Source of the DNA: DAOVQB01 sp023128935
GTDB taxonomy: Bacteria > Eisenbacteria > RBG-16-71-46 > CAIMUX01 > WJJG01
NCBI GenBank assembly: GCA_030628905.1
Contig: DAOVQB010000203.1
Coordinates: 1 to 8,266, forward strand
DNA length: 8,266 bases
Reading direction: 5' to 3'
Every line of letters begins with the position of its first letter. Position 1 is the first letter of the stretch. The notes under the pieces are model-generated. The model worked only from the letters and a program-made list of their open reading frames with translations, did not search any database and was not told where the DNA came from. Positions 6,271-8,266 of this stretch are shown piece after piece. Position numbers and translations under genes: made by a program.

Positions 6271-6334
6271 GTCGACTTGCTTAGGCGTGCGTGGAATCAC
6301 CTCATGTGGCTATTGCGTGCACATATCGGCAAGT
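6257..6334. promoter_or_regulatory. Three-copy operator candidate GCAC-N6-KCAAGT upstream of abiEi
   Basis: Three 16-bp sites share GCAC, six bases, then (G/T)CAAGT. Copy 1 is at 6257-6272 (+). Copy 2 is at 6275-6290 in inverted orientation (ACTTGCTTAGGCGTGC on +). Copy 3 is at 6319-6334 (+) and matches copy 1 at 14 of 16 positions. Copies 1 and 2 meet head to head with CG between them, creating the perfect palindrome CAAGTCGACTTG (6268-6279) across the -35. Similarity between copies 1 and 3 extends leftward (TATT plus a few bases, from 6250 and 6311). Characterised AbiEi repressors bind paired repeats of about 23 bp at their own promoter, so this is the likely operator. Confidence 0.6.
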
Positions 6335-6336
6335 GT

Positions 6337-8266
6337 TCATACTACTTCCCTCGCCAGTTCCCGGAAGCGACACAAGCCATTTGCATGGCGCATCTGCTCG
6401 GGCGTCCGGCAATCCGGCTCGAGGATCTGCGGCGACGCGACCAGGATGCAGGCGCATCGCGCGCGGCTCATCGCGACGTTCAATCGATTCGGGTTGTAGA
6501 GGAAGCCCATGCCGCGCGGTGCGTCCTCGGCGCAAGAACTCGTGGCCGAGTAGATCACTATCGGCGCCTGCTGGCCCTGGAACCTGTCGACCGTACCGAC
6601 GCGAACACCCTCGGGCAAACGCTCCGCCAGCGCGGCCACCTGCGCGTTGTAGGGAGCCACGACGAGGACGTCGCCTCGGTCGAGCGGGCGCTCATCTCCC
6701 TTACGGTCGATCCAGACGACCCCGCCGACGAGCAGGCCCTCGATGATTCGTCTCACGGCATCGACTTCCTCGGGCGAGCTGCTCGCGTTGCCCCTGTGCT
6801 CGACGGGGACGTAGAACAACCCACTCCCGGCAAACGGGGTGTCCCCCGCGAGGGCTTGGCGCTCGAGACCAGAAAGCGAATGGAGACGCCCTTCGTAGTA
6901 GAGCTCTGATGTGAACGCGCAGATATCCGGGTGCAGGCGCCAGGTGACGTCGAGGAAAAGCCCCCGGTCGTCGGGAAGGGTCTTCTTGCCGTCAAGGAGA
7001 TGGACAAGGGCTGCGACCTCAGCCCCCTCGGGATGCGCGGCCCGCTGGGGTTGCTCGAGTTGCTGCGGGTCCCCGAGGAGGATGAGATTTCGGGCACTGC
7101 GCGCCGCTCCCATTGTGTGGGCAAGAGAAAGCTGCCCGGCCTCGTCGACAAACAGGATATCCAGCGACTCGACCATATCGTCCCGCGCCCACAGCCACGC
7201 CGTGCCGCCGACAATCTTGCCGGCATCGAGTGCCGTCGGGACCGCATCGTTGGAGGCAACCTCATCGAGTCCAGCGGGCACGTCGCCGATGCGTTGGCTG
7301 ACCTTGTGTGTCGCTTCGAGGGGAACACCGGATTCCCGGGCGGCTTCGAGCACTCCGTCGAGCAGGTTGCGGATTACCCTGTGGCTCACGGCGGTCACGC
7401 CGATCCGCTTTCCTTCTTGAGCCAAGGGCGACGATCATCCGGCTAGCAGCGTAGGTCTTGCCTGTTCCCGGCGGACCCTGGATCGGGAGCACGCCTTCCT
7501 CGAGGCCTCGGGCGAGTCGCACGGCTGCTTCAACGGCATCCTCACCTGGTTTGCGGAGGCCACCAGGTTCCGGCGTAAGGGTAAGACGGGGCGGGTTCTT
7601 CAACAGCAGGTCTCGCGCTGCCCGATAGGGCCCCGCGCCATCCATGCCATGCTCCGCCACGGAGCGAGCCAATTCCAGAAGGGCACCATCGATTGGCTTT
7701 GGGGTCACCCGCTCGAGCACCAGTACCGCCCGTGGATGGAGATCCGAGGCGTCGCCCCGCTTCTTGATGTCGAGCGTCCCGCGAGACCCATCGACCGAGT
7801 TCACCGTGCCGACAGCATCCCCGCCGACTTCGTGAAGTCCGCCCCCTACGCGCAAGTCCATTTCCTGGGGAGGAAAGTGATACCGGTGCATCGGGCAGCG
7901 CGTCGTGCCGCCCTCGACCTCGCCCTCGAACCGAAGTCCGCTTAGGGCTTTTCGCTCGTCGAGAATGTCCTCGTGTTCGAGCTCGTGCAGCCTGAAGAAT
8001 TCCTACCAGGCACACTTGTCCTCGCGCCGAAAATACTCCAGCTCGTGGGCGAGCAGCCAGCGCGACCGCTCATCCTCGTCCCAGGCGTCGTGATCCTCGG
8101 GAAGGTATTCAGTCAGGCGGCCGAAGACCTCCTGAACCTCCGCAGTATGCTCCTCGACGGAATCGCTCGCCTCGCCGGACAGCAGATCGGGACGAGGGAG
8201 GACTCCTTCCCGCACCTCTAGCTCTGCACGCCGCTCCTCGAGCCAAGCGCGAAGACCAACCGTCGA
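6337..8266 (-). pseudogene. TM0106-family RecB-like nuclease / SF1 helicase, disrupted, 5' end outside window
   Basis: The frame enters at 8266 and homology-like sequence runs to TGA at 6339-6337 across two lesions. Early segments (GLRAWLEERRAELEVREG; LLAHELEYFRREDKCAW; FFRLHELEHEDILDER) resemble the region between the RecB-like nuclease and helicase domains of TM0106-family proteins. Helicase motifs follow: Walker A GPPGTGKT (7477-7454), DEAG (from 7146), GDPQQL (7074-7057), TWRLHP, VAPYNAQV, TVDRFQGQQAPIV and NRLNVAMSRAR, in SF1 Dna2/UPF1-type order. Lesion 1 is an in-frame TAG at 8005-8003 in TGG-TAG-GAA-TTC, where WWEFF would be expected. Lesion 2 is a +1 shift at the GGG run 7426-7428; removing one base joins RMIVA to LAQEGKRIGV. 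About 640 codons are visible; the N-terminal nuclease domain lies beyond the right edge. No full-length product can be made unless these are sequence errors. Confidence 0.85.

Noticed and set aside
5376..6284. Long plus-strand open frame (302 codons) opposite abiEi
   Set aside because: It is antisense to a clearly recognised antitoxin gene, has no recognisable domain or ribosome binding site, and reflects GC-rich shadow coding.
6184..6909. Plus-strand open frame (241 codons) spanning the operator and helicase C-terminus
   Set aside because: It runs antisense to helicase motifs V and VI and across the abiE promoter, with no ribosome binding site or domain.
7423..7429. Programmed +1 frameshifting or amber readthrough to express the nuclease-helicase
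   Set aside because: No slippery heptamer, stimulatory hairpin or Sec/Pyl insertion signal is apparent, and two separate lesions in one gene fit decay or sequence error better.
1..8266. CRISPR array, retron or riboswitch
   Set aside because: No regularly spaced direct repeats, reverse-transcriptase motifs or recognisable riboswitch cores were seen. The only short repeats are the operator copies and the candidate IS ends.

Overview
The window is a GC-rich bacterial fragment, probably from an uncultured or environmental lineage. No ribosomal or other phylogenetic marker is present. The secreted protein at 982-1656 (MAM/jelly-roll-like domain, C-terminal tail of the form WxxIKxxF) resembles secreted proteins I recall from high-GC FCB-group candidate phyla such as Eisenbacteria. 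That placement is a low-confidence inference.

Layout. 1-441 (+) encodes a small membrane protein with two TM helices and a double zinc ribbon. 486-505 is a GC-rich perfect palindrome between convergent genes. 556-641 (-) is tRNA-Leu(UAA). 982-1656 (+) is the secreted cysteine-rich protein; its stop codon interlocks with that of the convergent 600-residue Xaa-Pro aminopeptidase gene (1653-3455, -). 3641-4233 is a decayed insertion sequence whose integrase-type transposase has lost its centre. From 4274 to the right edge everything lies on the minus strand and looks like a defence-type cassette. In transcriptional order it holds a TM0106-family RecB-like nuclease/SF1 helicase (6337 to beyond 8266, broken), an AbiEi-type antitoxin (5409-6233), an AbiEii-type nucleotidyltransferase toxin (4438-5412), and the first ~25 codons of a large SF2 helicase (4361-4435) that is cut off close to the insertion sequence.

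How it works together. The AbiEi/AbiEii pair is intact and translationally coupled by an ATGA overlap. It has its own promoter (consensus -35, 17-bp spacer, almost no leader), overlapped by three copies of a GCAC-N6-KCAAGT motif that look like an autoregulatory operator. The helicase remnant starts 2 bp after the toxin stop, so the ancestral operon probably read antitoxin-toxin-helicase. The TM0106 gene carries an in-frame amber codon (in place of a Trp expected from family memory) and a +1 frameshift, while the toxin-antitoxin genes show no lesion. The simplest reading is a degraded defence island in which the addiction module survives while the large effector genes decay. Sequencing or assembly error in the TM0106 gene is the main alternative.
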